Below, piece after piece: positions 34,301 to 49,300 of a stretch of 64,000 bases of DNA. The DNA lies in assembly GCA_946406115.1 (NCBI GenBank), contig OX291550.1, positions 25,892,722 to 25,956,721 on the forward strand. The letters run 5' to 3'. The stretch is from Apoda limacodes. Lineage: Eukaryota > Arthropoda > Insecta > Lepidoptera > Limacodidae. Both the position numbers and the translations under genes were made by a program. Positions within the stretch are counted from its first letter, which is position 1. Each line of letters starts with the position of its first letter. Under the pieces are notes generated by a model. The model had not been told where the DNA came from. It made no database searches and worked only from the letters and a program-made list of their open reading frames with translations.

Positions 34301-37300
34301 AAGTATTAAACACTTGTTTTGACCTGATAAAAATATATTATTACTTATTTAAAGGATTGATCACCTACGATAAAGAGTTAAAACTATTTTTCTGTCAAGA
34401 AATTATTTGTAACTGCTCTGAGACATTCAGTTATGTGTCAAAGAAACATAAAAACACTTAAAATTTGCTCCAAATAGTATTGAAGGAAAGATATATTTCA
34501 TTACATGCCTTATTTGCATTAAGCTTGTTATATTCATGATGCCAATTTTGTTAGGTATGATTTTATTTATTAATTGGGTAATTTTCCACACGGTTATGTA
34601 AAGCTACTACAGATCTATATTACCCGGTGAAATTTTTATTCCGCTTCAGCTTCAGATACTATAAGTAATAGCCTTTACTTAGGCGCCGATTGCCTCGGTT
34701 TTTTGCTGGGCCAAATGGATGAAGAACAAAGCATCAGCTGGCAGCATTCGCAAAATAAATGTATGAAAACTAAACATCCCTACTGGACATTAGACCTTTT
34801 TATGTAATGACTTATATATAAAGTTATTATTAAAATTGCAGTGGGCCACAGCAGAATGCACAGAGAGCTGCGAGCTTTATGCCTGACTTAAGGTTTCCTA
34901 AAATTTCGAAAGTCTGAAGTCAGAATACTAGGTCTATGTTTATAACAGATGAACCAACTAGAATCTAATTTGATTACCGATGAGTTACAAAATATGTTTT
35001 TAGGACAGAAATCGAAATTAAATCGTTAGAACACTTATCAATGAAATTATCATTGTAGTATAGTATAAGTGCAAGACCACAATGACCAGAGGAACCAGAT
35101 AGACAGACCAGACAAACCCGAATTCATGAGTCATAAACTATTTATATTATTAAGATATATGAAAGTGATCTTGTATTCCATATGGGAATATTAAGGGCAC
35201 TGACACGCGCAAACGAGTATAGCACAAAAAGTTAAATAGTTAGGCGAGTCTCAAAAGCTAGCTATCCCCGCTGCTGCGCTGGTAAAGGATATCAAGGGTT
35301 AATGTACCTATTGCCACACACCAAGACTACAATTTAATGCGTGGGTATATGCGATGAGTTTGTAAGTAGGTATATACCTTCATAAAAAAATTTAACCAAT
35401 GTATTTACAGGTGTACAGGCAGATCAACTAGCGCAAAACGGTTAGCAGCGTTGCGGCGAAGAGGTGTGGTGAGGTATTGTCCACCGTACAGCTCGCAACT
35501 GTTGGGAGTCCTAATCTTAGGTGGCGGTTGGCGGGCGACGCACACACCTCGCGTCTGCGGCGGCGGCAGTCGAGCGCACAAAATTCTATGATCTGAGGTT
35601 AATATAGAAGTTGACCTACTTACTAGTGCGACGCCGCAAATGCACGCGCTATACGTAATTTGATTTAACAGTAACTAAGAGAGTCGTTCAACAGAACAAC
35701 GACGAACTGCGGTTTGAAAGAGAGCGGCATCTACCACCTCCGGCCCCTGTGCTGCAAAAACGCATTTCCTATACTCGCCGGTTGTCTTGCTCAGAAGCAC
35801 CGATTATGCGACTTTGTAGCTGTTTTGCGCTACGGCAAAGGAGTATAGTGTACCCACAACTAAATTCCATTACAAATATACGTAGTGCAGGAAGGTTAGT
35901 TACAATGGGTTATTGTCTTCAGCAGGATGTCAGCAACTCTTTCTTACGAGTAGATGAATTGGATGTTAAGAGCAAGTTCCATCCAAAAATTAACAGAGCA
36001 AGATGTACGTCAGGGGACGGCTGCTCGCTATGTATATTTGGAATTAAGTTTCTTTTACGTAGGCGCCAATTAACACATGGAACCGTGGCCGTTTTGAGGT
36101 GTCTCAGCATGTAAGGTACACCTGATAAGGGAAAAGTCAAAGCTAGATAGTCGTGTCAGCATCTCTTACAGGTTATGTAAATACAAGCTCACTAATTTCA
36201 TATGTCTAGCGTTACATAGTTTTACACGATTTGAGCGTTTTGTAAGATAAACTAATCTATGTTAGACGTTTCCTATCATTTGAAAAATATCGACATCACC
36301 TGAAATTTTAGGTACCACTCGTAGTCTGCGTGATGACGCGAGACATGGTGGTGTTGTATACTCCCAGATGGCAGTGCGGAGGCAAGACAACATTCATACC
36401 ATCTAGCAGTCACGACTTTTATACCTTTTTTTAAATAGCAGTACTTTGTTATTATTAAAATAGAGTTCCCAAGTAGAGCATACGAGTATATTTGCAGTTA
36501 TCCATGATTCGATATTTCGACACTTTTAATGGATCGGTGAATTTTGGAAACTTGTCTAACCACCTTTCTAATTACACATCTTCTATATTTCCTCTGAGAA
36601 TGGACTAATTAGATGAGCAAACACGTGAAAACGGTTGCTGAGGTGCTGCATCGTACGGCAATGTGACCTTACCCGGTGGGTAATGAAGGTTGCAAAGTTG
36701 AGAAATCCTAAGAGTTCTGTCTGCTTAAGGGACCAACTGCCGACAGAAATATGGGCCAGGAAAACCTGGTACAAACGATTTCCGTAACGCTGCAACGTAC
36801 GGCAATGTAACCTTCCCCGGTGGGTGATGAAGGTTGCAAAGTTGATTAGCCCTAAGAGGAGTTGTGCCTGATTAAGGGACCAACTACCAGCAGCAATAAA
36901 GATCAGCAAACTCTGAAGAATCTGGCTACTTGTTCGAGGCAAGGCTATCAATTGAACTGAGTATCCCATCAAAGCCCAGGAACTCTACAAAGTGTGGGTA
37001 TGCCAGTTGACTTTCTGTTACCATATCTCAGCTCAGATTGGTTGAAAAACTTAATAGCAGTCTTCTTTACTTGGCTCCACAGTGGGGAATTGAACCTAGG
37101 TCTCCTGCGTGTGAAACATATGAAAAACCCACGAAGTCCGTTACGTTTATTTCCAGCTCTGGTTCTCGTTTCCTTTTCCCTCCCTTTTTTCTTATTTGCG
37201 GGTAGGAGGACAAGTCTTGTACTCGATATTTTATTATAAAGTCTTCACGAAAGAACCATTTTGCAGTAATATTAAGCTTGTCTGGAAGAAATCGCCAGCT

Positions 37301-40300
37301 GGCAATAAGATCGCCAATTTCACCAATTTGACATAAATTATTGTATACGAGTCTTATTTTTTCTTTTCTAATTTCGCAGCATATGATAACGTGGCATCTG
37401 TCGGTAATGCAGCCTTCCCCGTTGGGTGATGAAAGCTGCAAAATTGGGTTAACCTAAGAGGCATTGCGCCTGCTTGAGGGTCCAACTGTCAGGTAATAAG
37501 GTAGGACCTGACACACGTCACCTTCTCGGGGTTCGGAACTGAAGATCTGCACGAGCGTTCCACACCACGCCGAGGAAATCCAAAATTAACGGATTTATTT
37601 TGAGCCAAGAATGGTAATGTTGGCAAACAGTTTCATTCGAAACCACACTAATGGAGTAAAAAGGTATCTATTATGTCAATTTCTCGTTGACTTCAAAACC
37701 GTAAAATGCATCCGGAGAGTCAAATCTTAGCATAGAAATATCTGCACTGCTGAATAGAGATCTCTAGCCAGGCAGGGAGTAATGCCTGTGGACCGCCATG
37801 GTTCACCTAACTTGCGATGCTGGTTGTATAAATGCTGATCTTCTAAAGAAACTTTGATAGCGCAATGTAGAACGCGTGACGTCAGCCTCTGTTGTAGCAG
37901 TACGGTATGATCCGCTACAACATAAGCGAACGTAGTCCGCATTTCTTATACGGGTTCTTACTTATTACTTAAAATATGCTACATTTCCATTTAAGTTGCC
38001 TTACAGAGGGTGGGCGTAAAAAAAAATATAAAATTCAGAAGTACAGGTAAATATTAGTTTAGCTGAAATTGAAATTTTGGCCCCACATAAGACACTAAAA
38101 ACAGGAGCACTAAAAGGGGTCACGAACATGATAGTATGATTCATAAGAAAATCATTTGACTCACCAGTTGTTAAATGAATTTCAAACCTTTGATTTTTTT
38201 TTCTCGACCTGTGAAAACTACCGCGCTTACGACCGGCATCAAGACGTTATCTTGACGGAGGACACATTCGATGACAAACTCCAAATCTGACTCTCTTTAC
38301 TCCACGACCAAGAGGCATCTTCCTTGGTTTTATTATTTATTTTTGATTTTAGAACGGAAAACTTTTTTCAAAGAAAAAATATATTAACTTAATTTCGAAA
38401 GTTAAAATACTTTGAAGAAACAACATAATTGTTGGTTTTATACAATCTAACGACCGTGCGCACAGTTCGAAGAACGACGCAACAATGACAAAATAACATG
38501 GCGGCTTATATTAGGTAAAAAATTAAATAGGGTTAACAGAAAGTAGGTTTATCTACTTCCGGCGCTGTCGGCGGAGATAACGTGACGGAAAACAGCGACA
38601 GAAAGTTGACGATGTACTCTCATAATGGACTTCGGACGTCAAACGGAACACATAATATACACTAAAAACATGGCGTGCATATTTTGTAATGGAATTCATA
38701 ATAACGTTAGTAGTTTGTACAATTATAAATGAAAATTAGCTAGGGTAGTATCAAACCTATGTTTAGTGTCTATTAAGGCGATGGCTCTACAATAAAAATG
38801 AAAACTTAAAACATAATAAAAATACTGTTAAAAAACATTATCAGACCCAGCCAAACACCTAGAGCTATAATACTTGTCGAGACAAATCGATAGAGCCCAA
38901 TTACAAAGTCAAAGTCAAAATGGTTTATTCAAATAAGGATTTTACAATCACTTTTGAATCGTCAAAGTTATAAAATATTATTTTTTGAACCCTCCCACCT
39001 TCCCGCCGGTTCACAATGTTGTTGATTTCTACCGAGAAGAATCCGGCACGAAACTCGATAGTTACTCTTTTAAAAACACTTAAATAAACTAAAATACAAT
39101 TAATGTTTTAAATAAAAGATTTTTAGTCGTACAATTTTATGTTATTTCCATTTTAATTTGGTTTACCTATGCATCCTGTAATTGAGCATCATCAGTCCCA
39201 AGGATTTTTATCATTTACATAGTCTGAAATATTGTAGTATGCCTTTTTACAAAGTACCTGCTTGATAAAAGATTTAAATTTACTTATTGATAGATTTTGA
39301 ATTTTATTGGGAACTTTGTTGTAAAAGTGTATACATTGCCCCATAAAAGAGTTACTTATTTTGTGTAGACGTGTATCATGCACCTACAGCTTATTTTTAC
39401 TTCTAGTATTTACTTTGAGAACGTCACTTTTCTTGCTGAAACTATTGATATTTTTATGTACATATAAAAGATTTTCATATATGTACTGCGACACTAAAGT
39501 TAAAATTTTTACTTCCCTAAACCTATCCCTCAGAGATAGCCTAGATCCTAATTTATAAATAGCACGAATTGCCCTTTTTTGTAACAAAAATATTGTATTT
39601 ACATCAGCAGCGCTACCCCACAATAGGATACCATATGTCATTAAACTATGGAAATAGCTAAAATATACTATTTTTGCAGTGTCGACATCGGTCAATTGTC
39701 TTATTTTCTTGATCGCATACACAGCAGAGCTAAGTTTTTTGGCTAGGTTATGAATATGAGGACCCCATTGAAGTTTGGAGTCCAGCGTTATGCCAAGAAA
39801 GACTGTTGAATTAACAAGTTCTAATTGCTCGCCATTAATATTAATACATGTCTGTCTCTGACTAACATTTGGTAATGTAAATTTAACACATTTGGTTTTT
39901 TTTTCATTAAGTAACAAATTATTAGCGTTAAACCAATTTACAATTTTAGAAAGGGCATCATTTAATTCATTATAACATGTCTGTCGTCTCTTAACTTTAA
40001 AAAGCAAAGAGGTGTCATCAGCAAATAAGACAATGTCATGGTTTTTTACATTATATGGGAGATCGTTAATGTAAATAAGAAATAGAAAAGGACCTAAAAT
40101 TGAGCCCTGAGGGACTCCTATAGTGACTGCTGATCCCGGAGATCTTTCACCGTTGACATCTATTTTCTGTACTCTCCTACTCATATAGGATGTCAAAAAG
40201 TCGAGAGCTTTGCCTCTAATACCATAGTGATGTAGCTTCCTGATGAGATTTTCATGTTGAACACAGTCAAATGCCTTAGATAAATCACAAAACACTCCAA

Positions 40301-43300
40301 GGGCGTCATGCGAATCCTCCCAGGCGTTATATATATTTTTTAATAGTGCCACTCCTGCATCGGTTGTGGAACGGCCTTTCATAAAGCCAAACTGTTTACT
40401 ACTAAGTAGCTCATTAATACAGAAATGGCTTAACATTTGACAAAGTATGATTTTTTCAAAAACTTTACTGAGTATAGGTAGTATTGAAATAGGCCGAAAA
40501 TTATTAGGATCTGTTGAACTACCTGATTTTAAAAGAGTATAACTTTGCTAAGTTTCATCTCATCAGGAAACACACCACTATCAACACAACTATTAAATAT
40601 AATGGCTAAGGGTTGTGCTATAACATGAATAATTGAATTTATAGTTTTTACAGAAAGTCCCCAAAGGTCTGTGGTGTTTTTAATTTCTAATGTTTTAAAT
40701 GTATTAATGATATCTGTAGGACTAATGTTTTTAAATACAAAGGGAACGTTACATTCAGGAACACTAGCTTTTAATAATTTTTCTGCTAAGATTGGACTTG
40801 AGTTTAGATGTTCAGTTGTTTTGAATGGGATATTCCTAAAAAACTGTTCAAAGGCAACTGCTACCTCAGAATTTGTTTTAAAACTAGCATCATCTACAAT
40901 CAACTCAAAGTCCTGACAAGAATTCCTAGCTTTACCAGTTTCATTATTTATTATGTTCCATGTAGTTTTTATTTTATTTGTTGAATTTTTTACTTTATGT
41001 CTGAGGTGAATTGCTTTTGCAACAAGACAGACCTTTTTAAAGGTTTTTGAGTATTTTTTTAAATATTCCCTAAATATTTGGCTATTATTATATGTTTTTT
41101 CTTTATATAATTCATACAGTTTACGCCTATTTTTATGAATACCTGGGGTAGCCCATTCACTAAAACTAAAGCGAGTGGAAATAAGTTTCTTTTTTGCAGT
41201 TAATATTTTATTATACTCTGTAGTAATAGTGTCAAGAACAGTATTGTACATATCATTTGGGTTGCCATTATAAAGCAAATCTGGAAGTTTATGCATTAAG
41301 TTAGATTTAAATGAATCAACCCGTTTAGTTGTTATGGGTATAAATTTAATTTCCTTTTTAGTAATACTATTCTTTCTTTCTAAAACCACTAACTGTCCAC
41401 AATGATCTGACTCTAATTGCTTATAATTGATTTTTGAATTGGTTTTATGTCAGTAAATATATTGTCGATGCAAGTGGCACTGGATACAGCAATTCTAGTT
41501 GGTTCACAAAACAAATTATTTAAATTAAAAGACTGAAATAAGGCAAGCAATCTGGTGCTTAATCAACAAATCAAAATAGCCCAAAGTTTAGTTGAATAGT
41601 TCTTTCGCCACCTTACGGCTTTATCATCAAACCCTGGATACTACCTAGGTCTATAGTACAAGCCAAGTAATATCTAACGAGTCCTAACACGACGGGATTT
41701 CGTTGCGTAATTAAGAAGTTTTCATGGCCACCTTCGAGCTACATTCTCAGATTAGCTCTATGGTAGCTATCATATTGTTGCATAGCTTTAGAAAATTGGT
41801 TTACAAATGGACAACTATATACGAACATTCCAAGTTGATAATATAAAGCTTTTAAATTAATACAAAGTCCGAAACTTTGTCAAATCATGCATGAAAAGAC
41901 ACTTTGGTCATTGAAAGCACAAAACTATCGAGATAAGACGTATGAGTCTTATCCAACATGATTTTCTATATTCCTACACAATGCAATACACGACAACTCT
42001 TATCTTAGGTCATACTTGAGTTTACAGAAATAGAAGTCACCTGGCGAGTCCATAGCAATTAAGCGTTATCCATACCAGTGGAAATATTATTTGTAAGAGT
42101 GGGATAGTGGAGGCAACAGATTGAAGCAGATATATTTCGGCCCAGTGTGTAGCACCCGGCAGCCGATAGGCATGTCGGATTAAGCTGGCCGCCACCACCA
42201 AGGATACCACCAGGGGTAATGCTATACCCTCCATTATTTTTACTGTACACTGTAACAAGATTGTTGAACTCAGTTTAATATATTTTCATTTTACAGTAAA
42301 TGCAACATTTACAACCTTTTTTTTTTTTTATATAACACTGAGGTGGCAAACAAGCTTACGGTCCGCCTTTTACTAAGCGGTCAACGTAGCTTATGGAAGC
42401 TTGCAACAATAGGGGCATTACTCGCGCGTTGCTGACACTTTAAGAATCTAATAACTTCTTTCATATAGAACCCTAGATTATTATTCTTATATAATTAACT
42501 ATTGCAATTTTTAAATTTTCATTTTTCGGATTTTCATTTACTTTTGCTTACAACCGTGTAGGAATCTATATCTTGACCATTTGATGATCTTTAAAAGGAC
42601 TATAAATAAGTTTGTATCGAAACCAAAGCTGACATAATACCTATGTCTGTATCATCAAAATCCGAAAATTTTTGATATTTAGCTTTTCTCTTTTAAATCT
42701 TTTATCATTAGTTTATCATTATAAATGTGCACAAGACTACAATCCCTAAAAACTTCAAATAAAAGTTTTTCGTCTGTAAAATTTTTAGTGGTATATGTAT
42801 ATGAATTGGATTTACAAAATCATGCATATTTATCAACCATAAATATTAAAGGATATATTGGCCACTTGGCCATTTAAATACATACATGTACAATTATTTT
42901 ACAAGCATGTTTTTTTTTGACACAGTATAATCATACGCAGAAGAGCTTTATTAATGAGCTAAACATTATGCGTTACTAAAAGGAAAATAAAATATTCATT
43001 TAAATTTTAAGAAATGCAAAACTAATTATGAACTTAATTTAGTAGGTTTTGAAGATGGTGACTAGGGAGGTTCCTTAGACCGTAGGTAAAGACCTTATTA
43101 CTAGATGCTTATTTAAATTTAATGGCAACTAGATTCACTATAGTATAGATAAAACTGTGTGGCTTTATCAAGTACGGAGTCTGAGTACGTTGCACTCGCA
43201 TGGAGCTAAAGAATCAATGTTCTTAAAGTAGTCGTAAGGAAGTCTATTTGAAGTTTTTAGTGATGGTGGTCCTGTACACATTTATAATGATAACCAGTCA

Positions 43301-46300
43301 ACCCACAAAATTGCAAGTAGCAATTAAAGGAAATATGTAGATATCCGCTACCTTTTTTTTACAAATGCGGTTTAGCTATTAAGATTTCTATTAAATATTA
43401 AGGTACAAATAAAATGACGGCGAAAATCTTTACAAAACCTTTATCAAAAGGTATGTTTAAAATATATGTTAGATGCTTGTTTGATAACAAACACAATCAA
43501 TTGTTTGACTGTTTGTCTACTCTTTACCTAATGAGTAGAAGTGTTTTTATATATAAATGTCATTGTACAATACTACTACTGAGCACTCCAGTAGTGGTAA
43601 CTATTTACCAGATAATAACAAGAATAAAAAACATTCAGATCAAGTGTCTGCACTGTCTTTAGTTTGTAATTAAAAAAACATAAAACTTACCAAATATCTC
43701 TGCTTTTCGAACATTGTTACTGGTCTGGTTGTTGCCAGTTGTAAAGCAAGCTTCAGATTTTTCAAATATGGCGTCTCACACATTCTATAAGCTTTGTTTT
43801 GGTGCGGTGTGCGGATTCGTGGCTTGCCAAAATTTTCTTTAGACTGTAAAGGAAGGATATAATATGTATAATATTTTAATTTTTTCTTTAAGCCTAGCCG
43901 CAGACTGGCAGCTTTTTAATTGGCCGCATAGTTTTGTGTCGCGACATGGTATACATAATCAGGAAAAGGACGCGACCTAATATATTGCAGTAGACTTAAG
44001 TGACAGATTAATAAACTGGTGGTGTGCGGCACACACACAAGAGAAGCACGTAAAAAACAGCAGTATTTGGGCTGTCGTGGTGCAAAAACTTTTTTTTTTA
44101 TACTTGACTGTTGCATTCTTGTAAGTCATTACGAGGTACAGTTACAATATTGACATAAGGATTTTACCGTTAGTTAAAAGAGGTACTGGCACTCCGCCGC
44201 GACTTTGACCCCGTTTTAAGCTTTTCAGAATAAAACAAAACCTGCATCTGGAGTTTTATAGCGATGAAAAGGTAAAAGTACCGTAATTCTAGAGATTTTA
44301 GATAAAGGCTAGTTACGTTCGGTTAAAATTTTACATAAATATCCTTGTAGAAACCTGTTTATTTGGTTGAAAAATTTGACCAAAAAAAAGGTCAGGGTCA
44401 TCTTTTTGTAGTCCTTTGCAATGCCCGGGAACCTCTTGTCCCGGTCTGAGAACAATTATGTCTCCTTCTACCAGCAATGCCCAGGGGAGATGCACTATAG
44501 TCCCTGAAAATAAAAACAATTGATGTTATACAGACATCTCAACGTATATATATTATTTATATACGAGGGCAGAGTGACAATTGTGTCAGGTCCTTGATTG
44601 GTGGTTAAAATCTAATCAACCGTCTTATAATTCCATTAGAACCGATATTTATTGTTTGTATTTTTTTTCTGATGCACTTTTTTTTTGGTGGGGGCGGCAC
44701 GTGGAAGTGATACAGCATCTGTTATGTGAAACTGTCTTAATTAATAGGAAATTTTGGCGGCGTATTTTAGGCTAATATTTTTTACCTATAATTTGTCAGA
44801 CTGTCAAATACTACTTCGCATTGAGAACACGACCGCCATAGCATACATAGATAAAATAAGGAGTGTACGTTGCTTCCCTCATCTTAATATAATGACAACG
44901 AAACTATGGAAGTGGTGTGAAAATAAAAACATATTTGTCTACGTGTCCTTTATAAACTCAAAGGGTAACGCAAGTGAAGAAAGAATAAGAAAAACTTTTA
45001 TTTAACAAAACATTCAAAAAATACAAAAACAAAGGTTAGTAACTACAAGTTTTTTGTGTTGCATAATGCCAAATAGGGTATCCACTCAGTATAAGCTGCG
45101 GCCAAAGCCACAACACTGATTTTCAGTGGAGCCCTTTATTCGCCGTCAGATCTCCAAAAAAAACATACATGCTCGCTGAATTGGCTAAATAAACATATCC
45201 TATACCACAAAACATTATACAGAAAAAAAGAACTCTGAGTCCAGACGTACTCACTCGGACGTAGAGTGGGAACTTAGCTATAACGCGTTTCACAAAATTT
45301 GCCAAAATTTTGGCCAACCTGATAAAGCTTTATTTGCGTCAAGGTTAAATTCCCTTTATTATCCTATTTTTAACCGAAATCTTTGAGACTGGTGCTAAAT
45401 ACGGAACCCGCAATAGCTTCAGATCGGCTCTATTATTACTAATAAGCTAAAATATTGACTATGATTGTATATCTAGTAGAGGTGCGCGCTGATTAAAAAA
45501 AACCGCCGGCGGCGTGAGATTTTTTGGACAAGTTTTGAAAAAAATCTTGTATAGCCTTAGAAATAAAGATAATCTGAAGGAAATACCAAGCATTTTTTTA
45601 GATTCTCATGAGTTACAAAATAGGTAATCATATAATAAAGTAATAACAAAAAATCGGCCAAGTGAGAGTGCTGTCTATAAAAACGGTAAAAAAATCACGT
45701 TTGTTGTATGGGAGCCCCCTTAAATATTTATTTTGGTTGTTATACGCCCACCTACTTTCCCCGTAACGCCTGCTGCAGCCCTGACGTGCTCGACATAGCA
45801 CTTATAAAGAGTGTAAGGCTAAGCTTTCGCTCCATAGAGGTGCTTGACGAACTTAACTCCGACCACCGCCCTATCCTCCTCCGATTAGGTTCCCCATCTG
45901 ACACTCCTCCTGACACTAGAACCGTGACGGACTGGGATAAATTCGATCAATTACTCAAAAATCCCAGCTCACCACATCTAGATAGCGTTCCCGACAATAT
46001 CTCGTCTGTGAACGATAAAAACGTGGCTATCGAACTCACTCACTCACTAGCCACCTGACCGCCACCGTGGGTGAGTGCTCAAGACATGTGCCGGTTGGTG
46101 ACTACCACCACCTAATCCTGCCTCAGCACATCAGGTCGCTAATGACTGAGCGTAATGCAGCCCTCCGAAGACGCGATAGCGCTCGCTCTACCGAAAACAA
46201 AGCTCGCTTCAATTACTTACACCGCCGTGTAAGATCAGATGTAGCTGAACTTCGCGCCCAACGTTTTGGTGATCTGATGGAGAACATTTCTCCTTCTCAT

Positions 46301-49300
46301 CAAGCTTATTGGCGCCTAGCCAGAGCGTTGAAGGTTGAAAACCTTCAACTCCCTCCCTCCGCTATCTCGTCCCAACAACGTTACCGCGTAAGATGACGAC
46401 GAAAAAGCGGATTGCCTTGCATCTAGCCTCCAAGCCCAATGTGCCTTAAGCACACAACCATTCGATCCCAATCACGTGCGGGAGGTAGACGGTGAAGTGG
46501 AGCGCAGAGCATCTCTGCAAAACAAAACAGGTCATCATAGACCTACGTCCCCGCAAAACCCCCGGCGTGGACGGTATCTCTAACAATATTCTAAAGCGCT
46601 TTACTTTCCCCTTCTAGAAGGTAGCAGCCATATTCAACGCTGCTATCGAAAATTTCATTTTTCCTTCTCAATGGAAAGATGCAAGTGTTATAGGCATCCA
46701 CAAGTTAGGGAAAGCCGTCCTCCTACCGTCCTATTAGTTTACTAAAGTCCCTAGGTAAATTTACGAACGTCTCCTCCTCCCTCGTCTACGGAACGCTATA
46801 GTCTCCAAAGGCATCTTAATCGACGAGCAGTTCAGCTTCCTCGCCAAACACTCGTGTCCACAAAGTCCTCCGTATCACGGAACACATTCGCACTTGCTTC
46901 CAACTAGTATTAGGTAAGCCCCGTCACATGGGCGCTGTCTTTTTCGATGTAGCAAAAGCCTTCGATAAAGTTTGGCACAACGGTTTAATTTATAAACTGT
47001 ACAACTCTCAGTTGCCAGACCGCCTCGTTCTCATCATCGAGGCTGTTTGTCGAACCGCAGCTTTCGCTATAGAGTTGAAGGTCTTCCCCTCGTCCTATAC
47101 AAGCAGGAATCCCGGAAGGGTCTGTGCTCTCCCCTATCTTGTACTTCTGTACAGCAACGACATCCCTAAAACGTTAGGTACCCAACTAGCCCTCTTCGCG
47201 GACGATACCGCTGTTTACACCACCGACAGGCAAGAGAGTCGAATCACTAAGAGACTCCAATCCGCAATCACCGCCCTAGGCGAATGGTTACGGAAATGGA
47301 GAAGTGAATACCGACAAAAGCTCTGCCATTCTCCTCACCGTTGGCCGACCTCTGCGACCATCATCCCTCTGTCTCTTCGGCCGTGCCATTCCGTGGCAAA
47401 ACAAGGCCAAATATCTCGGTGTGACCCTGGATAGGCGTTAAAACTTCCGCGATCACACCAAAATAGAGATCGAGCCGCTTTTGTCCTCGGTCGTCAATAT
47501 CCCATGATAGGCAAGTACAGTAGGAGAAGTAAGCTGACTCTTTACACCACTTGCATCCGCCCCATACTAGCATACACTAGTGTTGTCTATGCGTTGTATC
47601 TATGGACAGTTATACACTTCGACATTGAAAACAGTTGGCAGTCCAACTACAGACCCTCTAGATTGACCCGACAATATACCGAAGACATCCCAGACTTCAG
47701 CTTGTACAAAATTAGTATGGCCCTCAAACAGCTTAAAAACGATAAGGGACCGGGTGGCGCAATAGGCGTGGTGGTGCTCTTCTCAAAAAAAGGTGACAAC
47801 TGCGTCTTAATAATTACAGACCCATCACATTTCTGAGCAATGTTTATAACTGTTTTCGAGAGTCGTCACGATTCACGAATCGCCTAGCTCGCAAATTTGA
47901 TTTCCAACCTTCCGAACAAGCCGGTTTCCGAAAAGGCTATACCATCCACATACATACGCTGCGCCATATTATACAGAAGTCGGAAAATTATAATTAGCCT
48001 CTGCGCTTAGCTTTTGTTGTGGTTTGTGGACTATGAGAAAGCCATTGATTTGGTGAAACATGGACAGTGCTGCAGACTCTTTACAGATGCCGTATTGACT
48101 ATCGGTATATTGAGGTTCTAAGGTGCTACGATAACGCCACCATGTAAGTCCGTCTCCAGGATCAGAACTCGAAAACGATCCAACTCCAGAGTGGTGTGAG
48201 ACAGGGAGATGTCATATCTCCGAAACTATTGTTTAAAGAATATATTCTCACTAGTACATTTAAAATTAGTATGGCTTATATGAGAAAAAGAAGATAAATA
48301 AAAAAAGAAAATTAAAACATTAAATAAAAACTAGCAGCCGCGCGAGCGCTTCCCTCGGTTTCCGATCAGTCGTTCATTTCATTCATAAATCCCTTTTCGG
48401 TCTCGCTCGGCGCCGAATTTCGAACAGTCGGCGGCGGCGGCGGCGGCGCGCACCTCTAATATTTAGACTATTTAAAGACTTTTATAAGTCATGTATACAG
48501 TCATATGAAACCCAACAATAGTGCTAAATTTTTTTCTATCTAAATTGTGTCCAAATGAATATATTGCTGTGGAAGAATTAGGAGCTCACTTTTAAGGCGC
48601 ATATAGCAGCTAACTAGCGCCGCCATTAAATATCCTCAATCTTCTCTTCGTAGAAAACGAATTTCTTAAATCCAAATGTCGCAAATATAAAGCTAGTCAT
48701 AAGCTATTTTTAGAAGGTTTTATATAGTTTCTAAATAACATCTATGAGTTGTAGTTGGCATTTCTGCTAAAAACGGCCACTTTCTAAAAACATGTTTTGT
48801 TTACTTCGCATAGTAGGTATAGTATTATATAATCTGTGACTTCCCATTGTTTCTTGATTTTTGCTTTTGCGGTAATTTTGTGTAAAAAAAGTTTCGTGTA
48901 TTGATTTTTTTAGACAATTGTAGAATGATTTCCTTAAAATCAAGTGTAAACAGTGCCAAACGATAATTTCTCATGGTGGGCAGGGAAAAACAGAAAATAC
49001 TACGAGTATGAACAGCCAATAATGTCAACCAACCCTGATACCTCAGCAGGTTCTATGATTAAATGTTCGACTTCAGACAATTCCTCCCAGTCGGCGCTCT
49101 TTGCCGAATAGTCGCCAACTTGTCGCCGACTACGAAAGTGGTCGGATGGTCAGCTTTATCGACAAGTCGGAACATATCTACTTTTAAGTGACCTATTGGC
49201 TTATTTTCTCGTACACTAATCACTTCAAGTGTGCCTATAAAAATTTGAGTTCCCCTGATTTCTTCAAGATTCCATCATTATATCCTGATCTGATGACCAT

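Larger units (their letters stand above)
33592..42040 (-). other. TMEM94 intron 6, largest intron
   Basis: About 8.4 kb. Listed separately: a fold-back element and its partner, a LINE, a tandem 144-bp repeat and a GC-rich segment. Exons 6 and 7 join in phase, so no extra TMEM94 exon is needed. 34235-35400 and 41570-42040 show nothing recognised. 37075-37130 has a minus-strand SINE-like B box (GGTTCAATTCCCC). Confidence 0.55.
45479..48456. mobile_element. TIR element with nested LINE fragments
   Basis: GAGGTGCGCGC at 45479-45489 and its complement GCGCGCACCTC at 48446-48456 form short terminal inverted repeats, each flanked outside by TA, as in Tc1/mariner-type insertions. Subterminal GGCGGC-rich sequence occurs at both ends. 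The middle is filled by two LINE fragments that presumably inserted into a smaller non-autonomous element. The inverted match is short, so this is provisional. Confidence 0.45.

Noticed and set aside
35749..36114. A 121-codon plus-strand open frame
   Set aside because: No recognisable domain, no supporting splice context, and the opposite strand is also open over part of it; not enough to call a gene.
48429..48448. CGG triplet run
   Set aside because: Short simple repeat at the end of the TIR element at 45479-48456; no separate significance seen.
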